Made by a program: the position numbers and the translations under genes | NCBI GenBank assembly: GCA_037143175.1 | Contig: JBAWZF010000001.1 | Coordinates: 1-64,000 of the forward strand | DNA: 64,000 bases | Origin: a bacterium | GTDB lineage: Bacteria; Verrucomicrobiota; Kiritimatiellia; CAIKKV01; CAITUY01 | Reading direction: 5' to 3' | Notes under the pieces: model-generated | Seen by the model: the letters and a program-made list of their open reading frames with translations, nothing else | Databases searched by the model: none | Told to the model about the DNA's origin: nothing | Shown: positions 1-6,070 of the stretch, piece by piece | Layout: each line of letters starts with the position of its first letter | How positions within the stretch are numbered: position 1 is the first letter of the stretch

Positions 1-2
1 GG

Positions 3-21
3 CAGCGGCGTCTCGCCGCTG
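3..21 (+). repeat. REP-like perfect hairpin
   Basis: An 8-bp perfect stem (CAGCGGCG / CGCCGCTG) closes a TCT loop. The same layout occurs on the opposite strand at 617-635, so this is a short palindromic repeat family rather than a one-off terminator; no T-run follows. Confidence 0.6.
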
Positions 22-51
22 ATTGAGAAGGATTCGATAGGCTGCTAATCC

Positions 52-266
52 CTAAGGAAGGAGGGCTGTCCGGACTTCGCTGCGCAAGGCCTTGCAGATT
101 TTCAGTGCTTGGGCGGCTATAGATTTCTGTGCCGATTCACCGGGATAACGAAACGCAACTGCAAACTGGTTGAGCACACCAAGATCAGGACGGAATGCAT
201 CCCACGTTGGCTCCACGGGCATGATGAGATCGAGCAATCGGACCATTCACCTGTCAGGGGATTCAT
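52..266 (-). pseudogene. HEPN-domain protein, internally deleted
   Basis: This is the HEPN half of an MNT/HEPN pair, the family in which HEPN is typically the RNase toxin. Reading down from an ATG at 264-266 gives the family N-terminus MNPLTGEW. The sequence then shifts frame and continues as VRLLDLI through the C-terminal half, including the FRYPGES segment, to the stop at 52. In intact relatives about 60 residues lie between these parts, carrying the helix with the conserved RxxxxH neighbourhood. A deletion of roughly 180 bp near 243-246 therefore joins start and end out of frame. The start overlaps the end of the nucleotidyltransferase gene by 20 bases, as usual for this operon. The gene is very probably dead as a toxin; a short C-terminal peptide starting at 246 could still be made. 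The HEPN assignment rests on recognising both ends by eye. Confidence 0.7.
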
Positions 267-564
267 ATAATAATTTCCCTTGTGTAGCTTCCTGGAGGAA
301 AAAATCATTCATAGCCAAACGACGTTTGATATCGGCGGGTGTCCGGATCACTAGATCGACTGCAAACGACGGATTAAATCGCCGGATTATTTCGGCCGCT
401 TTGCTGACGCCACTTCCTTTGAATGGCATAACCACCAGCAGATCCACATCTGAATCCAGACGAGCCTTGCCTGTCGCATAAGAACCAAACAAAACAATCT
501 GGCTGGGGCGGTACTCGGCTGCAATTTTTTTGCAGAATGATTCGATTTCGTTAACGGCTACCAT
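247..564 (-). CDS. MNT-type nucleotidyltransferase (minimal NTase)
   Basis: A small polymerase-beta-fold nucleotidyltransferase of about 105 residues. The signature GSYATGKARLDSDVDLLVV (near residues 27-45) carries the GS turn and the two metal-binding Asp residues of the SDxD motif, so the active site looks complete. In MNT/HEPN systems such proteins act as antitoxins, some by AMPylating the HEPN partner. I chose the ATG at 562-564 (MVAVNE) because the reading upstream, through the tail of a hairpin repeat, does not resemble the family. The partner HEPN gene just downstream is broken, so this antitoxin would have no functional local toxin. Confidence 0.8.
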   Translation of the reverse strand: MVAVNEIESFCKKIAAEYRPSQIVLFGSYATGKARLDSDVDLLVVMPFKGSGVSKAAEIIRRFNPSFAVDLVIRTPADIKRRLAMNDFFLQEATQGKLLYESPDR

Positions 565-616
565 AGTTTTTATACTGCCATAGGCACGGCGCACCTGCAA
601 CAATCTTGTGCAAGGC

Positions 617-635
617 CAGAGGCGAGACGCCTCTG
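617..635 (-). repeat. REP-like perfect hairpin
   Basis: An 8-bp perfect stem (CAGAGGCG / CGCCTCTG) with a TCT loop on the minus strand, preceded by AAAGTGG. It is the same design as the hairpin at 3-21 with one base-pair change per arm, and shares the AAAGTGGCAG lead-in with the hairpin at 4946-4974. Confidence 0.6.
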
Positions 636-651
636 CCACTTTAGCAGGTCA

Positions 652-803
652 AAAAACCGACAGGGATCGTAACATTATCCGCAGTCCGTGAAAGGTGGCA
701 GCCGACGTCACCGGCGGCTGCTGGTTCTGGGTAGGCCAATAGGGCCTCCAATGCGTTCGCCAGCCTGCCCGCAGTGGCTGGGGACGTCGAACACCACCGA
801 CCG
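652..803 (+). repeat. Dispersed repeat, copy 1
   Basis: About 150 bp starting at AAACCGACAGGGATCG and running to the TCGAACACCACCG segment. It aligns nearly base for base with 1890-2020, apart from about 20 extra bases around 755-780. It contains an internal stem GCAGCCG / CGGCTGC (702-725). It lies between the MNT start and the araC stop. Confidence 0.7.
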
Positions 804-830
804 CGTGTTTTGCGGTTAAACTTCTTATAT

Positions 831-1775
831 TTAAATCCCGTTCTTTCTTGTTTGCTGCCGGTATCGGCTTGGGCTCACGCCCATTTCCTTCCGGAACGTC
901 CGGCTGAACGTATAAATCGATTCGTATCCACACCGCTCTGCAATTTCTTTCAGCCGCAATTCCGTGACGAGCATCATGGTTCGTGCCCGATGGAGGCGTA
1001 ATTGGCGGATGTATGTCCCAAGTCCAATGCCTGCCAAGGCCTGGAATCGGGCTCGCAGATGACTTTCAGAATACCCCACCGCTCTGGCAACTTCCGGGAT
1101 TTGAATCGCGTCAGTCACGTGACTGTGAACATAACTTGCCACATCCTGAATCAAGCCCCGAGAGGGTGGTGGTGATTGGCTTGTCGTAAAATTAGAATTT
1201 TGGGATGGCGTTGCGGTAATCCGGAATTCCTGCAGCAAAAGGGCCGCGAGCAGAGTCAGTTCAGAACTCGGCGCCTGCTCTTCGTCCAGTGCCGCATAAC
1301 GCCGAGCCAATTGCCGGAGGCAGGTGATTTGTAAATGCGTCATTTCTACCGCCCGGCCCTGCAGGGCGCTAAATTCATCAACAGCATCGAGTTCAAAGCT
1401 TAAAAAGAGCCATAACAACTTGCCCTCGTTAAATCGGGCGTAGTGATGAAACTGGAGTGGAGTGACGAGTAATACATAACCTGGTTGCAGGCGTGAGACT
1501 TCGTCATCTACGATCACTGAACCCTCTCCCTGAAGGCAGAAAATTAGTAAGAACCGATGATGTGCCGTGCCTTGCCCATGGTCAAAGGCCTTCTGCCGAC
1601 TAAAAAGCAAAATGTTTTTTGGAAGTGCTACCGGACAATCTGGTAGGCCAATAAAATAATTCCGGGGATGAGGTTTAATGGCTTCGGCCACCTTGCAGAA
1701 GGCATTCCAATCATTTAAGCCATAGTCGGTATTGTTAAATATTTCGTCGATATGGCTATTTTCAACACGCATCAT
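831..1775 (-). CDS. AraC-family transcriptional regulator
   Basis: A 314-residue one-component regulator. The first ~45 residues are a unique leader, followed by a cupin-like sugar-sensing domain (roughly 50-150, with FLLIFCLQGEGSVIVDD and LQPGYVLLVTPLQFHHY). The C-terminal ~100 residues carry the double helix-turn-helix of AraC/XylS proteins, ending in the family signature CGYESIYTFSRTFRKEMG and SPSRYR. The effector is unknown but probably a carbohydrate. It is divergent from what was once a Gfo/Idh/MocA oxidoreductase gene, of which only about 14 codons remain at 1848. A near-identical divergent promoter sits at 3705-3777 next to the intact oxidoreductase, so this regulator may act there. 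Two ATG codons (1775 and 1772) are possible starts; no strong ribosome binding site is seen. Confidence 0.88.
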   Translation of the reverse strand: MMRVENSHIDEIFNNTDYGLNDWNAFCKVAEAIKPHPRNYFIGLPDCPVALPKNILLFSRQKAFDHGQGTAHHRFLLIFCLQGEGSVIVDDEVSRLQPGYVLLVTPLQFHHYARFNEGKLLWLFLSFELDAVDEFSALQGRAVEMTHLQITCLRQLARRYAALDEEQAPSSELTLLAALLLQEFRITATPSQNSNFTTSQSPPPSRGLIQDVASYVHSHVTDAIQIPEVARAVGYSESHLRARFQALAGIGLGTYIRQLRLHRARTMMLVTELRLKEIAERCGYESIYTFSRTFRKEMGVSPSRYRQQTRKNGI

Positions 1776-1847
1776 GGGGGTTATATTAACAAAATTGATG
1801 ATTGAGGACGATGGAAAAATATTTTTGTCTCATCAAGGAGCTGTTAT
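1776..1847. promoter_or_regulatory. Divergent araC/oxidoreductase promoter, copy A
   Basis: 72 bp between the araC start and the truncated oxidoreductase start. It is closely similar along its length to 3705-3777 (shared blocks include TTGATGATTGAGG and CGATGGAAAA). The conservation of a non-coding stretch between two decayed copies suggests a functional operator for the AraC protein. AAGGAG near 1835-1840 would serve the plus-strand start. Confidence 0.6.
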
Positions 1848-1928
1848 ATGAAAAAAGTCGGAATTGGTTTGATCGGATGTGGTGGGCGGGGAACCGACAG
1901 GGACAGGAACATTATCCTCAGTCCGTGA
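1848..1928 (+). pseudogene. Gfo/Idh/MocA oxidoreductase, 5' fragment
   Basis: The ATG at 1848 opens MKKVGIGLIGCGGR, the Rossmann-fold N-terminus found again at 3778 in the complete gene. After about 14 codons the reading runs into dispersed repeat copy 2 and stops at TGA about 1926-1928. Only the nucleotide-binding glycine loop survives, so no enzyme can be made. It marks the truncated half of a duplicated araC/oxidoreductase locus. Confidence 0.8.
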
Positions 1929-2020
1929 CGGGTGGCAGCCGACGTCCCCGGCGGCTGCTGGTTCCGGGATAGGCCAACAGGGCCGCCAATGCGTTCGCCG
2001 GGAGGTCGAACGCCACCGGT
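1890..2020 (+). repeat. Dispersed repeat, copy 2
   Basis: Begins GAACCGACAGGGACAGG and aligns with copy 1 through TCGAACGCCACCG. The stem GCAGCCG / CGGCTGC is retained (about 1936-1959). Its left edge cuts the oxidoreductase fragment and its right edge lies at the truncated end of the ORF6N relic. Confidence 0.75.
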
Positions 2021-2039
2021 ATTCTGTTTGTGCCGGGCG

Positions 2040-2326
2040 TTGGGGTCGAACGAAGGCTCGCATGATCGCAATGTTAACTTGTGTCGCGCATGGACTTCGC
2101 AGAACGCCGGAAAGCATAGAACCGCACGCTTTACTCTGTGAAAGCCATGGGTTCAGCACCGCCCAGTTTTCCGCAACCTGATATCACATTTTGTGATACC
2201 AGCAAATTGATCTCATCTGTCGTGAGAATAAACATGAAATCACTTGGGAAATGATCAAGGTTTCGGCGAACAGTCTGTTTTAACAAGCGTGTTTCAACTG
2301 CATAAAGTTCGGCAATGAAAATTATT
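2040..2326 (-). pseudogene. ORF6N-domain protein relic
   Basis: Translating the minus strand gives IAELYAVETRLLKQTVRRN and FPSDFMFILTTDE with SQNVIS, the hallmark of ORF6N proteins (phage or mobile-element DNA-binding factors related to KilA-N and antirepressors). Further on, in shifted frames, EPMAFTE and then ATQVNIAIMRAFVR appear, which are the next conserved blocks of the same family. The N-terminus is missing before IAELY, at least two frameshifts separate the blocks, and the distal end abuts repeat copy 2. This is non-coding debris of a mobile-element gene. Confidence 0.72.
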
Positions 2327-2466
2327 ACCCCCCCCTTTTTTTGTATTTAATTACAATTAATACTTGTTATAATATAAGAACATGATTTAAATCGAAATTC
2401 TTCCAAAAATTTAATATTTGGAGAGATTGACGTTATGTCTAAACTGACATATATTAAAGGTGAAGT

Positions 2467-2808
2467 GTGAGAGAGAAACCACTGCGATGGATGCATGGCG
2501 AGGTAAAAACTCCACCGATGAGTACTGAGGCGCGTAGGGAGATTGGAATTCTTCTAAGAGAATTGCAGAATGGGGAAAGTTTGCCCCTGCCTCACTCTCG
2601 TCCGATGCCTGCTATTGGATCTCATTGTTATGAATTGCGTGTAAATGAAAGCAACAAAACATGGCGATTGGTCTACCGGATTGACCCTGTAGCCATTGTC
2701 ATACTTGAAGTGTTTGAAAAGAAAACTCAGACAACCCCGAGAAAGATCATTGAGATATGTCGCCGGCGGTTGAAACAGTACGAGGCAAATTTTGATGAAA
2801 AAACTTAA
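2467..2808 (+). CDS. HigB/Gp49-like toxin of a type II TA pair
   Basis: A 113-residue basic protein of the phage Gp49/HigB (RelE-superfamily-like) type, normally a ribosome-dependent or free mRNA endonuclease. The core reads LPLPHSRPMPAIGSHCYELR, then WRLVYRIDPVAIVILEVFEK, and a helical C-terminus rich in Arg and Lys, matching the usual order and length. Translation starts at a GTG (2467-2469) with AAAGGTGAA just upstream; the reading MREKPLRWMHGEVKTPP is intact. It overlaps the antitoxin gene by 14 bases, which supports an operon. The pair is the only toxin-antitoxin module in this island that looks complete. An AT-rich stretch at 2340-2460 upstream probably holds the promoter. Confidence 0.82.
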   Translation: MREKPLRWMHGEVKTPPMSTEARREIGILLRELQNGESLPLPHSRPMPAIGSHCYELRVNESNKTWRLVYRIDPVAIVILEVFEKKTQTTPRKIIEICRRRLKQYEANFDEKT

Positions 2809-3082
2809 GAACGGATGGGTGGAGGGCTCGGTTCAGGATTTTCTTGAACTTTCTGCGGCTGAGGCCGCTTATATTGAAACCCGTGTTGCGTTGGCTCGGC
2901 GGCTGCGCGAGGAACGGAATAAGAAGCACTTGACCCAATTTGAATTGGCAACTGTCCTGCATACAAGCCAATCTCGAATCGCAAAAATGGAGAAGGCAGA
3001 TCCTTCCGTCTCCCTTGATCTAGTGATTCAGGCCCTTTTCAAAATTGGTATGACACGTAAAGATTTGGCCGCCGCCATCTGA
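2795..3082 (+). CDS. XRE-family (HigA-like) antitoxin
   Basis: A 95-residue helix-turn-helix protein. The DNA-binding domain spans about residues 35-90: ARRLREERNKKHLTQFELA and TVLHTSQSRIAKMEKADP, typical of XRE/Cro regulators, followed by a short C-terminal helix. It should neutralise the upstream HigB-like toxin and repress the operon. The ATG at 2795 was chosen over the TTG at 2792; both lie inside the toxin gene's end. Nine bases after its stop, dispersed repeat copy 3 begins. Confidence 0.82.
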   Translation: MKKLKNGWVEGSVQDFLELSAAEAAYIETRVALARRLREERNKKHLTQFELATVLHTSQSRIAKMEKADPSVSLDLVIQALFKIGMTRKDLAAAI

Positions 3083-3091
3083 GTGATTAAG

Positions 3092-3130
3092 AAAAACCGA
3101 CAGGGACAGGAACATTATCCTCAGGCCGTG
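3092..3130 (+). repeat. Dispersed repeat, copy 3 (short)
   Basis: AAAAACCGACAGGGACAGG and ACATTATCCTCAG match the left end of copies 1 and 2; identity ends after about 40 bp, where the truncated vapC reading begins. Only the left end of the repeat is present. Confidence 0.65.
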
Positions 3131-3241
3131 CGCGGAAGTCACGGCATGGGCATCGTTCACCAAGGCGTCAGCAGTGCCAAATTTCGGACTGGTGCTCAGA
3201 CACGATTCCACCAGCACCGAACTGTCAATGAACCGCTTCAT
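3128..3241 (-). pseudogene. vapC: VapC-type PIN toxin, 5' fragment
   Basis: The ATG at 3239-3241 starts MKRFIDSSVLVESCLS, a PIN-domain N-terminus with the first catalytic Asp (IDSSVLV). The family-like reading continues to NDAHAVTSAH, about 38 residues, then enters repeat copy 3 and ends on an unrelated tail at 3020. The later acidic residues of the PIN RNase active site are absent, so the toxin is inactive. The start overlaps the VapB stop by 4 bases (ATGA), the usual coupling. Confidence 0.75.
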
Positions 3242-3504
3242 CGGGGTATCCTCCGTTGCCGTATCGCCAACACCGCCTGGCCACTATCCCAGGTTTGCGG
3301 TAACGGTCCAGTATGCACCAACCGTCCGCGTTTGCGTGCCACTGAGGAAACGGCGGACGCCGGAACCGTGATCATAGCCGCCTTGTCCACGACTTCGATA
3401 CTGACCACCATGCGCCCAAAGACCCCAAAGACCCCAATGGCTTCACGGATATTCTTGGGCAAAACCAGGCGTCCAACTTCGTCCATTGTGATGTGTGCGT
3501 TCAT
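3238..3504 (-). CDS. vapB: AbrB/VapB-type antitoxin
   Basis: An 88-residue protein whose N-terminal ~45 residues form a swapped-hairpin AbrB DNA-binding fold: ITMDEVGRLVLPKNIREAIG is diagnostic. The remainder (from about residue 50) is the toxin-wrapping tail. It should repress its own promoter and inhibit VapC. The ATG at 3502-3504 lies next to a palindrome at 3505-3518 that may be its operator. GGAGG near its 3' end serves the downstream vapC start. Its partner toxin is truncated, so the gene may persist only as an autoregulator. Confidence 0.8.
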   Translation of the reverse strand: MNAHITMDEVGRLVLPKNIREAIGVFGVFGRMVVSIEVVDKAAMITVPASAVSSVARKRGRLVHTGPLPQTWDSGQAVLAIRQRRIPR

Positions 3505-3518
3505 GGTAATACATTACC
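3505..3518. promoter_or_regulatory. Putative VapB operator palindrome
   Basis: GGTAATACATTACC is a perfect inverted repeat (6-bp arms, 2-bp centre) directly upstream of the vapB start. A further ATTACC and a degenerate GGCAATACC follow within 25 bp. The position and symmetry fit autoregulation by an AbrB-fold antitoxin; binding is inferred. Confidence 0.5.
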
Positions 3519-3589
3519 AATTACCAACAGAATGGCAATACCTATCGAAAATGCGAAACGAGCCACCAAGGTGGAAAAGCGGTTACAGC

Positions 3590-3704
3590 ACTTGGAACCG
3601 AATTTTCACTGCCCGCCCCTGCAGGAGGCTTAATTCATCTCATTTATGCCATAGTCGGTTTTGGTAAATATTTCGTCGATATTGCTATTTTCAACACGCA
3701 TCAT
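3590..3704 (-). pseudogene. AraC regulator fragment, internally deleted (copy B)
   Basis: From the ATG at 3702-3704 the minus strand reads MMRVENSNIDEIFTKTDYG, almost identical to the start of the intact araC ending at 1775. After about 24 codons a stop appears. In another frame the sequence resumes as ELSLLQGRAVK, matching EFSALQGRAVE about 110 residues further into the intact protein. So the cupin domain has been deleted, and the rest beyond 3590 is not recognisable. It lies head to head with the intact oxidoreductase gene. Confidence 0.8.
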
Positions 3705-3777
3705 GATTGTTACATTAACAATATTGATGATTGAGGGCGATGGAAAATAATAATTTATCTCATAAAGGATCTGCTCA
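3705..3777. promoter_or_regulatory. Divergent araC/oxidoreductase promoter, copy B
   Basis: Homologous to 1776-1847. It now drives the intact oxidoreductase only. AAAGGATCTGCTCA just before the ATG supplies the ribosome binding site. Conserved blocks between the two copies (TTAACA, TTGATGATTGAGG, CGATGGAAAA, TCTCAT) are candidates for AraC half-sites. Confidence 0.6.
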
Positions 3778-4941
3778 ATGAAAAAAGTCGGAATTGGATT
3801 GATTGGGTGTGGTGGACGGAGTCGGGGCGTAGTTGGCGAATTGACCAAGGCAACGGATCAGGTCGAAATCGTGGCGCTCTGCGACCCCAACCCGCATTCT
3901 ATTGCTGCGACGAAGAGCGCCTTCAATCCCACTGCCCGGGTTCATGAAGATTATCGGGAACTGGTGCGTGACCCGGCGGTGGATTGGGTGATGATCGCTT
4001 CCTGGAATTGTTTCCATGCACAGCACACGATTGCCGCCTTCGAAGCCGGAAAAAATGTTTTCTGTGAAAAACCTTTGGCCCTATCTGTCGGCGACTGTCT
4101 TGCCATGAGGGATGCCTGGCGCGCTTCCGGGAAACTGTTCTCCATTGGCTTCACTCTGCGTTATTCTCCCCACTACCGGCGGATCAAGGAGCTTCTAAGC
4201 TCAGGTAAAATCGGTTCCATATTGAGCATGGAATTCAATGAGACCCTTGACTTCAACCATGGCGGTTACATTCACGCTGACTGGCGTCGTAAGACTGAGT
4301 GGGCGGGAAGTCACATTCTGGAGAAATGCTGTCACGATATTGATCTGGTCAACTGGATGACGGAGTCTCTGGCAATCAAGGCGGCCTCATTTGGCGGGTG
4401 TGACTTTTTCACCCCAGCCAATGCCCATCATTCGGCGCGACTGGGCCAGTCCTCTCAAGGGAAACCGGCTTTCACAACGTGGAATGACGATAAAATTCAG
4501 GGAAACATCATCAATCCTTTCAATAACGACAAAGACATTCTCGATAATCAGGTTGCGATTCTTCAATTCGCCAACGGGATCCGTGCCTCATTTCACACGA
4601 ATTGCTCCACCAGCATTCCCGAACGCCGCATGTATATTTGCGGAACTGAGGGCACGCTGCGTGCCGATGTGAGCACCGGGCAACTGGAAGTGAAGCGCAT
4701 AGGATTTGATACCCAATTAGAGGACTGCCGGATGGATGTCTCAGGAGGGCATGGCGGTGGCGACTGTATTCTCGGCGCAAGTCTTGCCAGCACTATGTTA
4801 CAGGGAACGCCTTCACTAACTTCACTGGATGATGGACTCCGTGCTGCCTTTACCGTGTTTGGCATCGATGAGGCCCAGCGTACTGGAACCGTCGTGGATC
4901 TAACCCCGTACTGGAAGCAAGCCGGAATCAATGTAGGTTAA
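3778..4941 (+). CDS. Gfo/Idh/MocA-family NAD(P)-dependent oxidoreductase
   Basis: A 387-residue cytosolic sugar or polyol dehydrogenase of the Gfo/Idh/MocA family. The N-terminal Rossmann domain (about 4-120) opens with GIGLIGCGGRSRG; the cofactor/substrate EKP motif is at 97-99 (FCEKPLAL). The C-terminal alpha/beta domain holds the family's catalytic HD pair at H186-D187 in CCHDIDLVNWM, and shows the usual length. The substrate cannot be told from sequence. It is preceded by the duplicated AraC-type promoter, so carbohydrate induction is plausible, with the regulator now encoded 2 kb away. A hairpin at 4946-4974 follows the stop. Confidence 0.9.
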   Translation: MKKVGIGLIGCGGRSRGVVGELTKATDQVEIVALCDPNPHSIAATKSAFNPTARVHEDYRELVRDPAVDWVMIASWNCFHAQHTIAAFEAGKNVFCEKPLALSVGDCLAMRDAWRASGKLFSIGFTLRYSPHYRRIKELLSSGKIGSILSMEFNETLDFNHGGYIHADWRRKTEWAGSHILEKCCHDIDLVNWMTESLAIKAASFGGCDFFTPANAHHSARLGQSSQGKPAFTTWNDDKIQGNIINPFNNDKDILDNQVAILQFANGIRASFHTNCSTSIPERRMYICGTEGTLRADVSTGQLEVKRIGFDTQLEDCRMDVSGGHGGGDCILGASLASTMLQGTPSLTSLDDGLRAAFTVFGIDEAQRTGTVVDLTPYWKQAGINVG

Positions 4942-4945
4942 TGAG

Positions 4946-4974
4946 AAAGTGGCAGCGGCTCCCAATGCCACTTT
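4946..4974 (+). terminator. Hairpin after the oxidoreductase gene
   Basis: Arms AAAGTGGCA / TGCCACTTT (9 bp) around an 11-base loop, 5 bases after the stop codon. There is no clear T-run. The AAAGTGGCAG lead-in matches the REP-like hairpins at 3-21 and 617-635, so it may be a variant of that repeat that also stops transcription. Confidence 0.5.
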
Positions 4975-4989
4975 ACCAGGGTAATTATT

Positions 4990-5077
4990 CATTAGCATCC
5001 CACGGAAATCCTAATCGTAATCTACTGCCTCCAGAAAGGATTACGATTACGATTAGGATTTCTATGGGATGCTAATG
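4990..5077. repeat. Long imperfect inverted repeat (MITE- or REP-like)
   Basis: Two 33-base arms (4990-5022 and 5045-5077) are reverse complements with two mismatches, separated by 22 bases. The outer part is CATTAGCATCCCA; the inner part contains repeated GATTACGATTA units. It fills the gap between the oxidoreductase and lipoprotein genes and would fold into a strong hairpin in RNA. Confidence 0.75.
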
Positions 5078-5117
5078 ATTACGAATGAAATTTCAACAAT
5101 CAAAAGGCAAATGGATC

Positions 5118-5498
5118 ATGAAGAGATTAATAATGTCAGTAGGGTTTATGTTTGCGCTTATGCTTGTTACGTCGTGTGCAACGACCAGGCATGAACTCAA
5201 GGCCGGAAGTTCACGGCTTGTGGTGGCAGTGATTCCTGATCCCTATGACAGATGGGAATCGGCAAAGGTGTATTTGAATGGGCATTTCGTTGATACGGCT
5301 GTTCCGGGAAGTGATCAAAAAACGTATGACCTTGCACAGGGAAACTATGATGTAAAGGTCATCACAGATGGTTACGAAACTTGCGAAGGAAACGTGTCCT
5401 TAATTGAAGGCAGAAAACAGCATTATATCGAATTCCATCCGAAAAAAGTGTTCAGAAGGTCGATGAGCGCTGCACTCCGGAAGTTCTTCAGTAATTGA
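5118..5498 (+). CDS. PEGA-domain lipoprotein
   Basis: About 126 residues. The start at 5118 gives MKRLIMSVGFMFALMLVTSC, a classic lipoprotein signal: basic n-region, hydrophobic core and lipobox LVTSC with the lipidated Cys near residue 20. The mature part resembles a PEGA-like beta domain (SAKVYLNGHFVDTAVPG, then YDLAQGNYDVKVITDGYE), which is common in surface-exposed or periplasmic proteins. No enzymatic motif is seen. The ATG at 5085 is less likely because it would bury the signal peptide. The gene is convergent with the PilZ gene, 20 bases apart. Confidence 0.7.
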   Translation: MKRLIMSVGFMFALMLVTSCATTRHELKAGSSRLVVAVIPDPYDRWESAKVYLNGHFVDTAVPGSDQKTYDLAQGNYDVKVITDGYETCEGNVSLIEGRKQHYIEFHPKKVFRRSMSAALRKFFSN

Positions 5499-5518
5499 GC
5501 ATTCAATGATCAGAGCCA

Positions 5519-5848
5519 TCAAAGGGGCTGACTGAAAGCAATTCCGAAAGTCAGGCTTGCTGCGCTGGCATGAAGGATTCGGGCTTGGGCCATGACTTCA
5601 CTGGTACGATTCGCACTGGGAAACCATTCGGGCACTCGAAAAGACACATGACATGACGTCAGGGCATCCAGAGCAGCTGAACATTTTACAAGCATTCCCC
5701 CTGAAGATATATTTTTTGCCACCGCATTAATGATGGAAATCTGTCCTGGCGTATCCAGGTGAATCTGGATCGGAAACATGCAGTCAAACCGATGAAACCG
5801 CCGCTGGTTTTTAGGACTGACCCCAATCTTACTCAAGCCGCGTTTCAT
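5519..5848 (-). CDS. PilZ-domain protein
   Basis: About 109 residues. Both c-di-GMP contact motifs of PilZ domains are visible: RRFHR (RxxxR) near residue 17 and NISSGG (NxSxxG) near residue 50, followed by beta strands ending in LTFGIAFSQ. It is therefore a probable cyclic-di-GMP receptor acting in the cytoplasm; the output is unknown. The start at 5848 (MKRGLSKIG) has a good GGAGGAAA site 5 bases upstream, so the longer reading from 5905 is unlikely. No cyclase or phosphodiesterase gene for c-di-GMP is in the window. Confidence 0.8.
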   Translation of the reverse strand: MKRGLSKIGVSPKNQRRFHRFDCMFPIQIHLDTPGQISIINAVAKNISSGGMLVKCSAALDALTSCHVSFRVPEWFPSANRTSEVMAQARILHASAASLTFGIAFSQPL

Positions 5849-6070
5849 GATTTTCCTCCATGAAGAGCATACAACTTGATCTTTGCGATGGATCCTTTTA
5901 TTCATTACTCTATCTTCCCCCTGACTACCAATACTTTACCACATCGGCCGTGAGGAAGAAATTATTTTTAATTTTTTAGGGGCAGTTGCCTCCCGGGCGC
6001 ATGCTTATTGGCTTGAGTGGATCAAATGGCACGCTATTATCTGGGAGTCATTCGAATGGGACTACCTGCT

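Noticed and set aside
831-2035. Short frames through the repeats reading HGLRIMFLSLSV and similar
   Set aside because: The phrase recurs only because the DNA repeat recurs; different frames of different copies are open and no start or ribosome site is shared.
652-3504. Integron-like cassette array (toxin-antitoxin genes separated by repeats)
   Set aside because: The repeats lack recognisable attC core sites (RYYYAAC / GTTRRRY) and a paired R/L stem layout, cassette orientation is mixed, and an araC/oxidoreductase locus interrupts the series.
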